From Gammaproteobacteria bacterium (GTDB lineage Bacteria; Pseudomonadota; Gammaproteobacteria; Tenderiales; Tenderiaceae): a DNA stretch of 5,034 nucleotides. The number at the start of each line of letters is the position of its first letter. The first letter of the stretch is position 1. Positions 4,615 to 5,034 of the stretch are shown in pieces. The notes beneath the pieces were generated by a model. That model was given only the letters and a program-made list of their open reading frames with translations. It searched no databases and was not told the origin of the DNA. The DNA lies in contig JAJRWO010000040.1 of the NCBI GenBank assembly GCA_024276775.1, positions 1-5,034 on the forward strand, given 5' to 3'. Both the position numbers and the translations under genes were made by a program.

Positions 4615-5034
4615 ACGAATTCCAGGCCTGAACCTGGTCAACCCCATACATTTTCTAGCCTTTGGTTTTGGCTCTGGTGTCGGCCCCAAGGCACCGGGCA
4701 CCTGGGGAACGCTGGTGGCGGTGCCGATTTTTCTGTTAATGCAAGACTTGTCACTGCCCCTTTATCTGAGCTTGGTTGCGATGATAACCGTCGTGGGTAT
4801 TTGGCTCTGCGATGTTACCGCCAAAGATCTGGGCGTGCATGATCACCCAGGGATTGTTTGGGATGAGATTGCAGGCTATCTGATTACCATGATTGCCGCA
4901 CCGAGTGGTTGGCTTTGGCTGGTGGTTGGTTTTGCCCTGTTTCGCCTGTTTGATATTGTCAAACCTTGGCCAATTGGCGTCATTGATAAAGAGGTTGATG
5001 GTGGTTTGGGCATTATGCTCGACGATGTGCTGGC
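4607..5034 (+). CDS. pgpA: Phosphatidylglycerophosphatase A (3'-truncated by window edge)
   Basis: PgpA dephosphorylates phosphatidylglycerophosphate to phosphatidylglycerol at the inner membrane. The first 142 codons are visible. Motifs in order: NPIHFLAFGFGSG (12-24), PKAPGTWGTL (27-36), a hydrophobic segment at about 50-68, TAKDLGVHDHPGIVWDEIAGY (71-91) with the conserved HDH and WDE acidic/histidine residues, a second hydrophobic segment at about 92-112, RLFDIVKPWPI (113-123), and DGGLGIMLDDVLA (131 to the edge). These match E. coli PgpA closely. No ATG is available before codon 45. The in-frame stop at 4589-4591 restricts the start to TTG 4607 or a rarer codon such as the ATT at 4604. 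TTG gives an 8-base overlap with thiL and a reasonable upstream Shine-Dalgarno, which suggests translational coupling. The remaining C-terminal part lies beyond the window. Confidence 0.94.
   Translation, partial: MTKRIPGLNLVNPIHFLAFGFGSGVGPKAPGTWGTLVAVPIFLLMQDLSLPLYLSLVAMITVVGIWLCDVTAKDLGVHDHPGIVWDEIAGYLITMIAAPSGWLWLVVGFALFRLFDIVKPWPIGVIDKEVDGGLGIMLDDVL

Overview
The window reads entirely on the + strand as a compact, co-oriented housekeeping cluster: ribD (3' part) - ribE - ribBA-like - ribH - nusB - thiL - pgpA (5' part). This gene order, together with protein motifs close to the Escherichia coli orthologues, points to a gammaproteobacterium. The divergent C-terminal half of the RibBA-like protein and the many sequence differences argue against a close relative of E. 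coli. I cannot name the genus from sequence alone.

Layout: 1-725 is the reductase half of RibD, whose deaminase half lies upstream of the window. After 4 bases comes ribE (730-1392, riboflavin synthase). After 8 bases comes a RibB-type DHBP synthase fused to a GTP cyclohydrolase II-like domain (1401-2504). A 126-base non-coding stretch (2505-2630) follows and is the longest gap in the window. It holds inverted repeats, a weak promoter candidate and the ribH Shine-Dalgarno. ribH (2631-3110, lumazine synthase) is followed by a 61-base gap with a strong Shine-Dalgarno for nusB (3172-3603, TTG start). thiL (3637-4614) has a short inverted repeat over its start codon. pgpA starts on a TTG inside the end of thiL (4607) and runs off the window.

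How the genes work together: RibD makes the pyrimidine branch intermediate. The DHBP synthase makes the four-carbon unit from ribulose 5-phosphate. RibH joins the two to give lumazine, and RibE dismutates lumazine to riboflavin. The missing first step, GTP cyclohydrolase II, does not appear to be supplied here: the C-terminal domain of the RibBA-like protein has lost all three zinc-ligand cysteines and the adjacent catalytic segment. A separate ribA elsewhere in the genome is therefore predicted. NusB (transcription antitermination), ThiL (thiamine diphosphate synthesis) and PgpA (phosphatidylglycerol synthesis) are the usual downstream companions in this group.

I found no mobile element, tRNA, rRNA, CRISPR array, clear rho-independent terminator or FMN riboswitch. 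The window is mostly ordinary conserved core genome. The points worth a second look are the degenerate RibA domain, five tandem stop codons after it, the structured leader before ribH, and the hairpin over the thiL start. I do not see an undescribed multi-gene system here.
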